From positions 930,001-994,000 of the forward strand of contig JBFWQA010000001.1 of NCBI GenBank assembly GCA_050249695.1: DNA of 64,000 nt, read 5' to 3'. The notes beneath the pieces are model-generated. The model ran no database searches and was not told the DNA's origin. It saw nothing but the letters and a program-made list of their open reading frames with translations. Of the stretch, positions 37,896 to 47,182 are shown piece by piece (positions within the stretch are counted from its first letter, which is position 1; each line of letters opens with the position of its first letter). The DNA comes from JACKJP01 sp050249695 (GTDB lineage Bacteria; Pseudomonadota; Alphaproteobacteria; Rhizobiales; Tepidamorphaceae). Made by a program: the position numbers and the translations under genes.

Positions 37896-37942
37896 CTGTC
37901 CCGTTCGCACTGCGGAATTTTCGGTCGGCACAGCGGGTGTTA

Positions 37943-38956
37943 CTAGCGCTGCCGGCCCGGCGCAAGGGCATCCTGGATGTCGAACAGATTGGCGAGCACG
38001 CAATGCGACCTGTCGAGATTATAGCCGCGCGTCTCGCCCGCCCGCTCGGTGATGCGGCCCCAGAGCGCAGGATAGGGTGCGAGCGCGGCCGCCGCCGCGC
38101 CCTCCGCCGCGCCGCGAACCGTTGCGCGAAGCCAGCCGCAAAGCGCTTCGGTCACGATCTCGAACAGAACCTCGCCGCCCGCGCCGCCCGTCATGCCGGC
38201 CAACGCCATCGCCTTTTCGGTGTCGACCGCCGGCAGGGTGTCTATGACATCGGCAAGCGCGGGCAGCGCATCGTCATATTCGCCGCCTGCGATCTGCGCC
38301 GCCCGTTCCACGTCGCCATTGGCGAAGCGGACCGCGAGATCCAGCTTGTCGCCCGCTTCAAAGCCCGCCTCCGTCAGGATCCTGCGCACGGCACTCTCCG
38401 AGAGCGGTTCCAGTTCCAGGATGCGGCAGCGCGACCGGATCGTCGGCAGCAGCCGTCCCGGCTGATGTGCAACGATGAGGAAAAGGCTTTGCCGGGGCGG
38501 CTCCTCCAGCAGTTTCAGGATGGCGTTCTGGCCGGCGCGGTTAAGCCCGTCGGCGGGATCGATGACCACGATGCGCCAGCCACCCTCTCCGCTCGTCGCG
38601 CCAAGAAAGCGCCCGACCTTCCGGACCTGTTCCACGGGGATAAGTCCGGCCCGGCGGCCGGGTTCGGGCTGCGGCGGCGCCAGCGTGAGCAGCCCGGGAT
38701 GGGCACCCGCGTTGATCTGCCGGCAGGCCGGATGCGCCGGATCGGCGTCGAGCGTCTCCGCCTCCGCCTTACCAGCGCCGTACGCCAGCAGATAGCGCGC
38801 GGCGCGATAGGCCAGAGTCGCCTTGCCGATGCCGCTCGGGCCCGCAAGGATCCACCCGTGGTGCAGCCGCCCCGAGGAAATCGCCCGGGCGAGTTCCTCC
38901 TCGGCCGCTTCCTGGCCGATCAATGCCGGACCGTGGATCGGTTCAGCCAGGCTCAT
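37943..38956 (-). CDS. holB: DNA polymerase III subunit delta'
   Basis: Delta' is the stator of the clamp loader. The 337-aa protein has an AAA+ core with a P-loop GPSGIGKATLAYRAARYLL near residue 40, IDPADGLNRAGQNAILKLLEEPP as the conserved SRC-region neighbour, and the arginine-finger-like IRSRCRILELEPL. It overlaps tmk by 4 nt upstream and precedes metG by 47 nt. The tmk-holB pair is highly conserved. Confidence 0.93.
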   Translation of the reverse strand: MSLAEPIHGPALIGQEAAEEELARAISSGRLHHGWILAGPSGIGKATLAYRAARYLLAYGAGKAEAETLDADPAHPACRQINAGAHPGLLTLAPPQPEPGRRAGLIPVEQVRKVGRFLGATSGEGGWRIVVIDPADGLNRAGQNAILKLLEEPPRQSLFLIVAHQPGRLLPTIRSRCRILELEPLSESAVRRILTEAGFEAGDKLDLAVRFANGDVERAAQIAGGEYDDALPALADVIDTLPAVDTEKAMALAGMTGGAGGEVLFEIVTEALCGWLRATVRGAAEGAAAAALAPYPALWGRITERAGETRGYNLDRSHCVLANLFDIQDALAPGRQR

Positions 38957-39609
38957 GCGGCCCTTTCGCTAAGCTTCTCGTAGTTCCGCACAATCCGGGC
39001 AAATACCTCGTCAGGCGTCCCCGTGGCATCGATCACGCGCATGCGGCGCGGCGCCTGCAAGGCAAGTGCGAGGAAAGCCTTGCGAATTTCCTCGTGAATC
39101 GACTTGTCCTGCTTTTCGAAGCGATCGGGTGTTGCGTTCTTTCCCGCGGTTTTGAGGGTTTCCCGACGTGCTCGCGACAGCGTCTGCGGCACCGGTGCGT
39201 CCATGACGAATGTAAGATCGGGCACCGTATCGCCGACAATGACCGCTTCCATCTGCCGGAGCAACTTGAGATCGACCCCGCCGACGAAGCCCTGATAGGC
39301 AAGCGTGGAATCGCTGAACCGGTCGCAGATGACGGTCTTGCCCGCTTTCAGCGCGGGCCGGATGATCATTTCCAGATGGTCGCTCCGCGCCGCGTTCATC
39401 AGCACCGCCTCGGCCAGGGGGCCGAGCGGTTCGGCCGCGCCCGCCAGAACGATGCGGCGGACGATCTCTCCCGATGGCGTCCCGCCCGGCTCCCGCGTCA
39501 GCAAGACCTTCGCGCCATGCGCTTCGAGATAGTCGGCCAGCCGGCGGGCCTGCGTGGACTTGCCCGTCCCCTCGCCTCCTTCAAATGTGATGAACGTCCC
39601 CGATCTCAT
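38953..39609 (-). CDS. tmk: Thymidylate kinase
   Basis: Tmk phosphorylates dTMP to dTDP. The 218-aa protein has the P-loop FEGGEGTGKSTQARRLADYL, the DR(Y/F) motif in VICDRFSDSTLAYQGF, and the LID region. Its stop overlaps the holB start by 4 nt. The 102-nt gap between it and the dac gene upstream probably contains its promoter, though none is clear. Confidence 0.95.
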   Translation of the reverse strand: MRSGTFITFEGGEGTGKSTQARRLADYLEAHGAKVLLTREPGGTPSGEIVRRIVLAGAAEPLGPLAEAVLMNAARSDHLEMIIRPALKAGKTVICDRFSDSTLAYQGFVGGVDLKLLRQMEAVIVGDTVPDLTFVMDAPVPQTLSRARRETLKTAGKNATPDRFEKQDKSIHEEIRKAFLALALQAPRRMRVIDATGTPDEVFARIVRNYEKLSERAA

Positions 39610-39711
39610 CGCTGCGAAACGTCCCTGAGCGGGGTGTCAGCCCGCCGCCGCGGTCGGTCTGAACGCGGCCTGCCGGCCCTTTGCCCGAATATATCCGCGG
39701 CCGCGATCTGT

Positions 39712-40896
39712 TTACTGGAGCCAGCCAAGCGACAACTCCCAGACCGCATCGAGAGCGCGCTTGTGAAGCGGGCCCTTCCCGACGCTTTCCGCAGCGAAGA
39801 GCGGCGCCTCCGAGATGACTTCGTCATTGTTGTAGATGCGCAGCACCCCGACGCGGTCTCCCTGCTCCACCGGCGCCATCAGCGGTCCCTTGTAGACGAT
39901 CCTTGCCTTCATGTTGCGCTTGACGCCCTTGCCGATCAGCAGCTTGATCACATCGTCGCTGCGCAGCGCGACCGCGGACTGTGCCCCGCCATAGACCGGA
40001 ACCTCTCCCACCCGCTGCCCCGGCTCGAACAGCTTGAGTTCCTCAAACGCGCGAAAACCCCACAACAGAAGCTTCTGCGCCTCTGTGGCGCGCTCCCGTG
40101 CGGTCGGAAGACCGTTCACCACCACGATCAGACGGCGGCCGTCCTGGACGGCCGAACCGACCAGCCCGTAGCCCGACTCTTCAGTGTATCCTGTCTTCAC
40201 GCCATCGGCCCCGACATTCATGGAAAGCAGCGGGTTGCGGTTGCGCTGGGTAATCCCGTTCCACTCGAACTCGGTCTGTGAGTAGATGCTGTAGATGTCG
40301 GGATAGGTCAGAATGAGGTGCCGCGCCAGCTCAGCCAGTTCCCGGGCTGTAACCTTCTGGTCGGGGTCGGGCAGTCCCGTCGAATTCTTGAATACGGACT
40401 TCGTAAGGCCGAGTTCACGAGCCCTGTTGGTCATTATCTGCGCGAATACATCCTCCGTGCCGGCCATGCCCTCGGCCACGACGATACAGGCGTCGTTACC
40501 CGATTGTATCATGATACCGTGCAGGAGATTTTCGACCGAAATCAGTGAGTTGAGACCCGCAAACATTGTCGAGCCGCCGGACGTCGCGCCGCCTTTGCGC
40601 CACGCGTTTTCCGAAACGACGAATTCGTCGCTCAGGGACAGTTTGCCTTCCTTGAGCGCATTGGCGACGACCTCCACGGTCATGATCTTGGCCATGCTGG
40701 CCGGCGCCATGAGTTCATCACCATTGACGTTGAGAAGGACCGTACCGCTCTCGGCGTCAATCATGAAGGCGTGCGGCGCGCTTGTTGATATCGTGCCCTG
40801 TGCCGTTGCCGGTGACACCGTCGAAATGGCGAATGCCGTTACGGCTGCGAAGAAAATCGCTTGAACTGCCGCAAACCGGCGCAAATGACCGTCCAT
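39712..40896 (-). CDS. D-alanyl-D-alanine carboxypeptidase (PBP5/6 family)
   Basis: This periplasmic enzyme trims the terminal D-Ala from peptidoglycan pentapeptides. The 394-aa protein has a signal peptide (hydrophobic core AVQAIFFAAVTAFAIS, cleavage near PATAQG), then the active-site motifs SxxK (ASMAKIMTVE), SxN (QSGNDACIVV) and KTG (GVKTGYTEESG), and the C-terminal PBP5-C beta domain. The ATG at 40896 gives a proper signal peptide. It belongs to the dacA/dacC/dacF group; the exact paralogue name is not decidable. Confidence 0.93.
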   Translation of the reverse strand: MDGHLRRFAAVQAIFFAAVTAFAISTVSPATAQGTISTSAPHAFMIDAESGTVLLNVNGDELMAPASMAKIMTVEVVANALKEGKLSLSDEFVVSENAWRKGGATSGGSTMFAGLNSLISVENLLHGIMIQSGNDACIVVAEGMAGTEDVFAQIMTNRARELGLTKSVFKNSTGLPDPDQKVTARELAELARHLILTYPDIYSIYSQTEFEWNGITQRNRNPLLSMNVGADGVKTGYTEESGYGLVGSAVQDGRRLIVVVNGLPTARERATEAQKLLLWGFRAFEELKLFEPGQRVGEVPVYGGAQSAVALRSDDVIKLLIGKGVKRNMKARIVYKGPLMAPVEQGDRVGVLRIYNNDEVISEAPLFAAESVGKGPLHKRALDAVWELSLGWLQ

Positions 40897-40997
40897 ATCC
40901 CTCAACTCCTGCCATCCGCCATATGCAGGCTTCATGACATAGCAATGTCCGGGCGGGGCGATCAACCGCGCGCACGAACTACCACGCCGAATTCAGC

Positions 40998-41861
40998 TTA
41001 GCGTGTCGAGGGTTGGAAAGCTGCCGGCAATGCGACCGTCGTGCCTGTATCGAAGACGGCGAAGGCGGCTTCGATGGAGTCGGGCGTCCGGTCCAATTGC
41101 GAATAGCCGGTGAGGAGGCCGAGCACGCCACGGCGATTCTGCGGGACGAAGGTTTCGCCCACACCCACGCGCGGCGTCGGCTCACCGGCCGCGAAGGCGC
41201 TGATCGGCCGCGATTCCGGCATCACCGACGGTGCCTGCGGCAGTGTCGCCGCCAGCAATGTGGTCGGCGTTGCCCCGTCTTCCATGCGAACGCTTGCCGT
41301 CAGCCATGCGCTGTCGTCGCCTTCGAGCGGCGCCCGTCCGACATACTGCACGCGCACCTTCGCCAGACCCCGATTGTGGAAATCGAGAACATTGGCTGCA
41401 CGCTTGGACAGATCGATGACCCGGTCATGCGCATAGGGGCCGCGGTCGTTGACGCGAACGACGACGGACCGGCGGTTCTCCAGATTTGTCACCCGAACGT
41501 AGCTCGGCAGCGGCAGCGTCGGATGCGCGGCGGAGAAGGAATTCATGTCGTAGATTTCGCCATTGGCGGTAAGTCGCCCGTGGAAGTCATCGCCATACCA
41601 GCTGGCAATGCCGACCTTGTCGAGATAGGGCTGTTCCCTGGGAGTGTAGATGGTCCCGGCGACCGTATAGGGGTTGCCGACCTTGTAGGAGCCTCCCCCC
41701 TTCGGGATCGGCTGGCTGGTATCCGCGACGCGCGGGCTCGCGGACACGCCATATTTCGGATCGACGCGGCTGACATTGTTCGCAGGACCGCTGCAGGACG
41801 CGATGATGGCGGCAACCACCAGACCGCTCGCCAGCTGCAAGGCCGTAGTTCTCAAACGCAT
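40998..41861 (-). CDS. rlpA: RlpA septal-ring lytic transglycosylase / rare lipoprotein A
   Basis: RlpA cleaves denuded glycan strands at the septum. The 287-aa lipoprotein has a signal peptide ending in a lipobox with Cys23 (IIASCSG), then the double-psi beta-barrel with GIASWYGDDFHGRLTANGE, VTNLENRRSVVVRVNDRGP and VIDLSKRAANVL. I see no SPOR domain in the C-terminal 90 residues, so septal targeting must use something else. Two TTAA-CCAT-like sites lie upstream and are a weak hint of CtrA control. Confidence 0.92.
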   Translation of the reverse strand: MRLRTTALQLASGLVVAAIIASCSGPANNVSRVDPKYGVSASPRVADTSQPIPKGGGSYKVGNPYTVAGTIYTPREQPYLDKVGIASWYGDDFHGRLTANGEIYDMNSFSAAHPTLPLPSYVRVTNLENRRSVVVRVNDRGPYAHDRVIDLSKRAANVLDFHNRGLAKVRVQYVGRAPLEGDDSAWLTASVRMEDGATPTTLLAATLPQAPSVMPESRPISAFAAGEPTPRVGVGETFVPQNRRGVLGLLTGYSQLDRTPDSIEAAFAVFDTGTTVALPAAFQPSTR

Positions 41862-41945
41862 TCCGACAATCCCCGCTGCTACCGGGCCGGTAGTCCCGCC
41901 GCCCGGCGCATTTCTCCGTACATCCCCCAGATCATTGCGACCTTT

Positions 41946-41994
41946 ATGGTTTAAAGGGGATTAATTTGATCGTGCGTCGAATGCCATGGTTAAC
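41946..41994 (-). promoter_or_regulatory. Two CtrA-like half-sites upstream of rlpA
   Basis: Read on the minus strand, GTTAACCAT occurs at 41986-41994 and TTAAACCAT at 41946-41954. The first contains TTAACCAT, the half-site form described for CtrA in Caulobacter and relatives. They lie 85 to 133 nt before the rlpA start. The evidence is two short matches, so confidence is low. Confidence 0.25.
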
Positions 41995-42101
41995 AAGTTC
42001 TTACCCGTCCGCATCCGCGCGCGTCGCACAACTATGCAGTCACACAATCTCAACACAATTGCGGCGAGGAAAAGACAAGATCGAAACTCGATGGAACTTT
42101 T

Positions 42102-43181
42102 TTGCTTCCGGCGCATTGGGTTCCGATCTGCCAGTTCGGGGACGCCTCGGCCGGGCTCTCGTTCCAGCGCGACATTCAAGGAGCCGATCGTATCGTCGAC
42201 TTCCCCATAAATGTCCCGACAATCCGGAAATGGGTCAAGCGCCTCCGCACACCGATTGCCCTGGCCATCGCCGCTGTCGTCCTGTGGCTCCTGACGGAAA
42301 CAGTCCTCTTCAGCGACTATTGGTACACAGGGCTCATCCTATTCGTGAGACTGCTGCTCGTCATCGCCGCCGGCTGGAGCCTGACGGTGCTCGGCGACAC
42401 GCTGCTGCGCCGCCGTCTCTCAAGGCTGAAGCTGGAAGTCGAGGACAATCTGCGGGCGCGGATGGCCGCGACCAAACTCGACGTGCTGCGCCGGATCTGG
42501 GTCGTCGTCGGCGGTCTTGCCACCCTCGCCGCGGCTTTGACCGTGGTGCCCTGGGCTCGGCAGATCGGCATTTCGCTCTTTGCATCCGCCGGCATTGCCG
42601 GCATTGCGATCGGGCTCGCCGCACGTCCTGTCCTGTCAAATCTGCTGGCAGGACTCCAGATCGCCTTCACCCAGCCGATCCGCATCGACGATGCCGTGGT
42701 CGTCGAAGGCGAATGGGGCTGGATTGAAGAAATCGGCCTGTTCTACGTGGTGATCAAGGTGTGGGACTGGCGGCGCCTCGTCGTCCCCCTCTCCTATTTC
42801 ATCGAGAAGCCGTTCCAGAACTGGACCCGCACATCGGCTTCGATCATCGGCAGCGTGTTCTGGCACGTGGATTACCACGCCCCGGTCGACGCAATCAGGA
42901 CAAAGCTTGAGGAAATCTGTCGGGAAACCGATCTGTGGGATGGCGCGGTCGTCAACCTTCAGGTCGTCGAAACGACGGAAACGACGATGCAGCTGCGGGC
43001 GCTCGCGAGCGCCCGCACGTCTCCACGCGCATGGGATCTCAGGTGCCTGATCCGCGAGGAGATGGTCGCATGGCTGCAACGGGAACATCCCGAGGCCCTG
43101 CCGCGGCTGCGCGCCGAAATGGACATGCCCTCCATGGACGCCATGAGCCCGCTCACAGCAGGCCCCCGCCATCCACGCTGA
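42102..43181 (+). CDS. Mechanosensitive channel, MscS family
   Basis: The product (up to 359 aa) has three or four membrane helices between about residues 50 and 200, with a pore-helix-like sequence FASAGIAGIAIGLAARPVLSNLLAG, then the MscS beta domain (QPIRIDDAVVVEGEWGWIEEIGLFYVVI) and a C-terminal alpha/beta domain. Such channels release solutes on hypo-osmotic shock. The start is uncertain: the only codon in a sensible place is a TTG at 42102 with no strong ribosome-binding site, and initiation could be further in. The 240-nt gap upstream holds the divergent rlpA promoter. Confidence 0.82.
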   Translation: MLPAHWVPICQFGDASAGLSFQRDIQGADRIVDFPINVPTIRKWVKRLRTPIALAIAAVVLWLLTETVLFSDYWYTGLILFVRLLLVIAAGWSLTVLGDTLLRRRLSRLKLEVEDNLRARMAATKLDVLRRIWVVVGGLATLAAALTVVPWARQIGISLFASAGIAGIAIGLAARPVLSNLLAGLQIAFTQPIRIDDAVVVEGEWGWIEEIGLFYVVIKVWDWRRLVVPLSYFIEKPFQNWTRTSASIIGSVFWHVDYHAPVDAIRTKLEEICRETDLWDGAVVNLQVVETTETTMQLRALASARTSPRAWDLRCLIREEMVAWLQREHPEALPRLRAEMDMPSMDAMSPLTAGPRHPR

Positions 43182-43869
43182 TGACGGATCCGGTTATGTA
43201 CTTGGACCGGTCGGACAGCAGGAACATCACCGTCTCCGCGATATCCGCTGGCTCTCCGGCGCCTCCCATCGGCGTCTTGATGCCCGATCCCTTGCCCTGC
43301 ATCGCATCCAGCCGCGGCGAGCGGATCGCGCCCGGAGAGATGGCGTTGATGCGGATATTGTCCGGCCCGAGCCGCTTGGCCGCGCCTTTCACGAAGAGGT
43401 TGATCCCGGCATTCGCGATGGACCCGGGTATATGGGTCAGCGATGGATTGAAACCGCCGAGGCCGCTGATCAGGACAATGCTTCCACGCCCCTTCCTGAT
43501 CATTTCCGGCGCGGCGGCGCGGGTCAGCCGGATGGAGCCGATCAGCTTGGTATCCAGAACCTTCTCCCAGTCCTCGTCGGCCAGTTCGAGCAGATCGCCG
43601 AAGATCGGCAGCGTGGTCGAAACGACGAGGCCATCCAGGCCGCCGAATTCATTCGCTATGCGCGCGGCCGCGGCCTTGATGGATGCCGCGTCGCGCGCGT
43701 CCACATTGATCGCGGTGGCCCCGGCTATCGGGGGATCGGCGTCCTCGATCCCGCGCGAGGAGACGATGACCTTCGCGCCCTCGGCCACGAGCGCCTCCGC
43801 CGTGCTGCGTCCGATCGTCCCCGCCGCCCCGACGACCCACACGACCTGTCCCTTGATATCCTTGCCCAT
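43153..43869 (-). CDS. SDR-fold protein with a degenerate active site
   Basis: The 238-aa protein has the SDR nucleotide-binding motif GAAGTIGRSTAEALV and the NIRINAISPG region of classical short-chain dehydrogenases, and ends with SVISVDGGGLL. The catalytic YxxxK is lost: aligned by its flanks, the sequence is GSIAN, so Tyr is Gly149 and Lys is Asn153. The NNAG motif is replaced by VVSTTL. It is either a non-catalytic nucleotide-binding protein or an SDR with a different chemistry. It ends inside the convergent MscS gene and lies 22 nt after the Na/Pi gene stop on the opposite side. Confidence 0.85.
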   Translation of the reverse strand: MGKDIKGQVVWVVGAAGTIGRSTAEALVAEGAKVIVSSRGIEDADPPIAGATAINVDARDAASIKAAAARIANEFGGLDGLVVSTTLPIFGDLLELADEDWEKVLDTKLIGSIRLTRAAAPEMIRKGRGSIVLISGLGGFNPSLTHIPGSIANAGINLFVKGAAKRLGPDNIRINAISPGAIRSPRLDAMQGKGSGIKTPMGGAGEPADIAETVMFLLSDRSKYITGSVISVDGGGLL

Positions 43870-43891
43870 GAACGCGGTTCCTTTCGTTTGT

Positions 43892-45499
43892 CTATTTGCC
43901 CGACCGGTCCGGGCCGGCCGGATCGTTCGTCGCACCTTCGGTGCTGGTGTGATGCGCAATACGCCAGGCGTGGTAGGATACACGATGCAACCAGCGCACG
44001 GCGTCGAGGCGGCCGATAATCTCGTCAAGACCTTCGCGGCCCGAACCCGCGGCGGCAATGGTTTCCTCGCGATATGGGTCGCGCCGCTCCCGTATGAGCC
44101 TGCGCGCAGCGTTGATTGCCGCTTCGCCATCCTGCCCCGCGCCCGCCGGCATCAGGAATACCCGAATTGCATCGTGTAGCGCGGCGCCGAGTTGCGCCAG
44201 TTCATGCTCGGCACGCACGACTTGCGACCTTTCGGTTTGCCCGCACCGATAGGCGAGCCGCTCGATGTGATCGAGTGCGTGAATCGCGGATCGCAATTTC
44301 CCGGCATTCGGATCGGTGGCGCCGCCGAAATTGATCCGCTGGGCGAAAAGGAAGGCCTCCTCGCGTGCCGCCAGGACTTCATCAAGCGGAATGCCGGCCG
44401 CCTCACGCCCGCCTGTGCCGAGTTGGCCGGACAGCACAGTGAGAACCGCATTTCCGAGGTCCTTCGTTGTCGCCGAAAGCGCATCGATCGCGGCAGCCGA
44501 ATCGGTAAGCAGGTTTTCGTCGAGATTGCCACCGATGCGGTCTGTACGCTGCGGGACCAGCTTCATGACGAGCGCCGCGAATTGCCGGGTCAAGCCGATG
44601 ACGAGCAGGACGCCCACTATGTTGAAAAAGGAATGGAAGGCCACCAGCGCGATCTGCGGATCCGGGGGCGCTCCAGCGGCAACGCGGGACGCGTAAAGCC
44701 AACCCAGAGGCCAGAGCAGGACGAAGGCCATCAGCCCGGTCAGCAGATTATAGATGAGATGCGCGTAACCGGTGCGCCGGGAGGCCGTCGATCCACCGGC
44801 TGCCGCGAGAACGGCTGAAGACGTCGTGCCGACGTCCATCCCGATGACGAGAGCCGCCGCCTGCGGAAAGGTAATGACGTCTGCCGCCAGCGCCGACAGT
44901 GCGACGGCGACGCCGGCGCTCGAGGACTGGGTGACCACGGTCACGGCGATGCCGAGGCCGACAAGCTGCAATCGTCCCCACACGCTGTCCGGGGGAAAGC
45001 GATCCGCCGACAGGAAATCGCCGAGAAACGCCATCCCGTCCTGCATCGCGGCAATGCCCAGAAACAGAACGCCGAATCCGGCGACAACACGTCCCGCGTC
45101 GCGCCAGCGGCCTCGACCGAAGATCTGCCCGAGTGCGCCCATGAGCACGAACGGCATCAACACCGTCCCGAGTTCGAGCTTGAACCCGACAATGGCAACC
45201 AGCCAACCCGTCAGCGTCGTGCCGATATTGGCGCCGAAGATGATGCCGAGCGCCTGCTGGAACGTCATGATCCCGGCGCTGACGAAACCAATCGCCGCGA
45301 CCGTCATCGCACTGGATGACTGGACGACCGCGGTGGCCAGGGCCCCTGTCAGCGTCGCCTTGGCGGGGCTGCTCACCGACCTGCGCAGCCATTCGCGCAG
45401 AACGGGACCTGCAAGGCCGCGCAGGCCCTCCGTGAGCATGCTCATGCCCAAGAGGAAAAGCCCAAGCCCACCGACCGCGTGCAGAATCTGGAACGCCAT
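43892..45499 (-). CDS. Na+/phosphate cotransporter family protein
   Basis: The 535-aa protein has two copies of the PNaS repeat with QSSSA motifs (VVQSSSAMTVAAIGF and VTQSSSAGVAVALS), each with a GxxxGTT-type segment (GANIGTTLTGWL, GMDVGTTSSAVL). About eight membrane helices end near residue 325. The last 200 residues are a charged, helical PhoU-like domain. It imports or balances phosphate in the cytoplasm. It sits 29 nt from a CYTH-CHAD protein, which suggests a shared phosphate or polyphosphate role. Confidence 0.93.
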   Translation of the reverse strand: MAFQILHAVGGLGLFLLGMSMLTEGLRGLAGPVLREWLRRSVSSPAKATLTGALATAVVQSSSAMTVAAIGFVSAGIMTFQQALGIIFGANIGTTLTGWLVAIVGFKLELGTVLMPFVLMGALGQIFGRGRWRDAGRVVAGFGVLFLGIAAMQDGMAFLGDFLSADRFPPDSVWGRLQLVGLGIAVTVVTQSSSAGVAVALSALAADVITFPQAAALVIGMDVGTTSSAVLAAAGGSTASRRTGYAHLIYNLLTGLMAFVLLWPLGWLYASRVAAGAPPDPQIALVAFHSFFNIVGVLLVIGLTRQFAALVMKLVPQRTDRIGGNLDENLLTDSAAAIDALSATTKDLGNAVLTVLSGQLGTGGREAAGIPLDEVLAAREEAFLFAQRINFGGATDPNAGKLRSAIHALDHIERLAYRCGQTERSQVVRAEHELAQLGAALHDAIRVFLMPAGAGQDGEAAINAARRLIRERRDPYREETIAAAGSGREGLDEIIGRLDAVRWLHRVSYHAWRIAHHTSTEGATNDPAGPDRSGK

Positions 45500-45528
45500 G
45501 TCCTATCCGCGGACCTGCCCCGAGGCGA

Positions 45529-47067
45529 TCACAGCCACGGCCTTGGCTGATCCGCCAACCTGTTCCAGTGCGCCTGGAGGATCGTGAAGGCACTCTCGCT
45601 ACGTGCGGCGTGCCAGCCGATGACAAAGACGGCAGCCTGCGCCGCCTGACGTCCCCTGCCCTGGCCGCTCGTCAGTTCCGGGAGGGTATCGGCCAACGCG
45701 ACATCGTTGAGATAGCCGAAACTGTCCTGCAGTGCCTTCAGTTTCGAGTGCCACTTCCGAAACGGCTTTCGGGGCAGGATGGGGGCAAAGGACTCCAGCG
45801 CATAACGCAGCTTCTTCAGGTCTTTTCGCATTGCATGACGCTCTTCCACGGAGAGCTTTGCGAGATCGGCGCCCTGCCTTGAGACCTGTGTCCACAGCTT
45901 CTCCAACGCCTTGCGCGCGAAGCCTTCGATCTCATCGTCCTTTCTAAGCGCCGCCCGCCATCCCGCTCCATGCGGAAGCAAGGCCAGTTGCAGGCGCAAT
46001 CGGTTGTATTTTCTGTCAACCAGCTCCGCTCTCACGCGGGCGCGTACCGCCTCGCGATGGGCCTCGAGTGCTCTGGTGAGCGCGCGGAAGTCGCCGACTT
46101 GCCTCGCATGCTCCATCGCCGGCCTGACGACATCATCGATGATCACGTCGCTGTTGCGCAGCTCGCCAACCAGTTGTCCAAGCGCACGCAGCTCTCCGTT
46201 CAGCTGTCCCAGCGCCTCACCCTCCACGCGGCCCTTCACCAGCTTGATCATCGTGCGGAGCCGCCGGATGCCGATGCGCATCTGGTGGGCGTAGGCGGGA
46301 TCGTCGTCTTCCGTCACGCCCTGCCAGTTCTCAAGCACCTGGGCGCTGGCGGACGCAAACAGCATGGCAAACACCGTTGCAACGGAATCGGCCTTGGAAA
46401 ACCGGACATCCGGGGATTTGAGAGGCAAGACGGGCGGCGCATTCACCGCGCCGATCGCCAGAAATCCGCGATGGGACTTGCTGACCCGGCTGAACTGCAG
46501 GGGTACGTCACTGAAGATCTGCTCAGACAGCGCCAGAAAGGAATCGATGTCGCCCTTCTTCAGTTCAAGCTCCACCTCGCTGATCGGAACGGACGCACCG
46601 TCCGAAACCACCTGCCCGCTGTCCAGTGCCAGTTCCGCCGCGAAGTCTCCAGCGGAAAACTGCCAGGTCTGCCGGCGCACATCGGTCAGGAACACAGGCC
46701 CGACCTCCTGACCATCGATGAGCTTGCCCAGCCGTCGCCGCAGGGCACCATCGGGCATCGTGTCCAGTGAGGGGATGTTGCCCGGCGCCGGCGTCTCCAC
46801 TTCGTCGGGATGCGAGACGCCGCCGCGGATAGGCTTTCCCGCCTTGACCGTCTGTATGGTCTTGCGCCCCGCGCGCCGCAGCCTCAGCGTCATGCCGGCG
46901 TCGAAAAGGGAGCGGCCCGGCGTGTCGAAATAGGTCGACACGAGATGCTGCCGCTTAGGTCCTGCCGCGGCGAGACCTAGCGCCTTCACATGCCGCGCGA
47001 GAGCCTGCTGCTCGGTCCTGCCCAAGGCCAGCTTGAGTTCGAACTCGCGTTCCGCGGTGGCTGTCAT
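45529..47067 (-). CDS. CYTH-CHAD domain protein
   Basis: The 512-aa protein begins with a CYTH (triphosphate tunnel metalloenzyme) domain, residues 1-200, with the ExExK signature in EREFELKLAL. The C-terminal half is a CHAD domain, a helical domain rich in conserved His and Arg (AHQMRIGIRRLRTMIKLVKG, EERHAMRKDLKKLRYALESF). CYTH enzymes hydrolyse triphosphates, and CHAD domains bind polyphosphate. The ATG at 47067 fits the CYTH start. It is followed by the Na/Pi gene and divergent from the MgtC gene. Confidence 0.92.
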   Translation of the reverse strand: MTATAEREFELKLALGRTEQQALARHVKALGLAAAGPKRQHLVSTYFDTPGRSLFDAGMTLRLRRAGRKTIQTVKAGKPIRGGVSHPDEVETPAPGNIPSLDTMPDGALRRRLGKLIDGQEVGPVFLTDVRRQTWQFSAGDFAAELALDSGQVVSDGASVPISEVELELKKGDIDSFLALSEQIFSDVPLQFSRVSKSHRGFLAIGAVNAPPVLPLKSPDVRFSKADSVATVFAMLFASASAQVLENWQGVTEDDDPAYAHQMRIGIRRLRTMIKLVKGRVEGEALGQLNGELRALGQLVGELRNSDVIIDDVVRPAMEHARQVGDFRALTRALEAHREAVRARVRAELVDRKYNRLRLQLALLPHGAGWRAALRKDDEIEGFARKALEKLWTQVSRQGADLAKLSVEERHAMRKDLKKLRYALESFAPILPRKPFRKWHSKLKALQDSFGYLNDVALADTLPELTSGQGRGRQAAQAAVFVIGWHAARSESAFTILQAHWNRLADQPRPWL

Positions 47068-47182
47068 GCTGGTTCCCCGACGCAACTTCATCGCAAATCT
47101 GGCAAATCCGCCGCCCGATGTGAAGATAGACGGCAAAACCTGCGCGGACGGAACCCCAAAGGGGACACCGTGTTCTCCAGTC

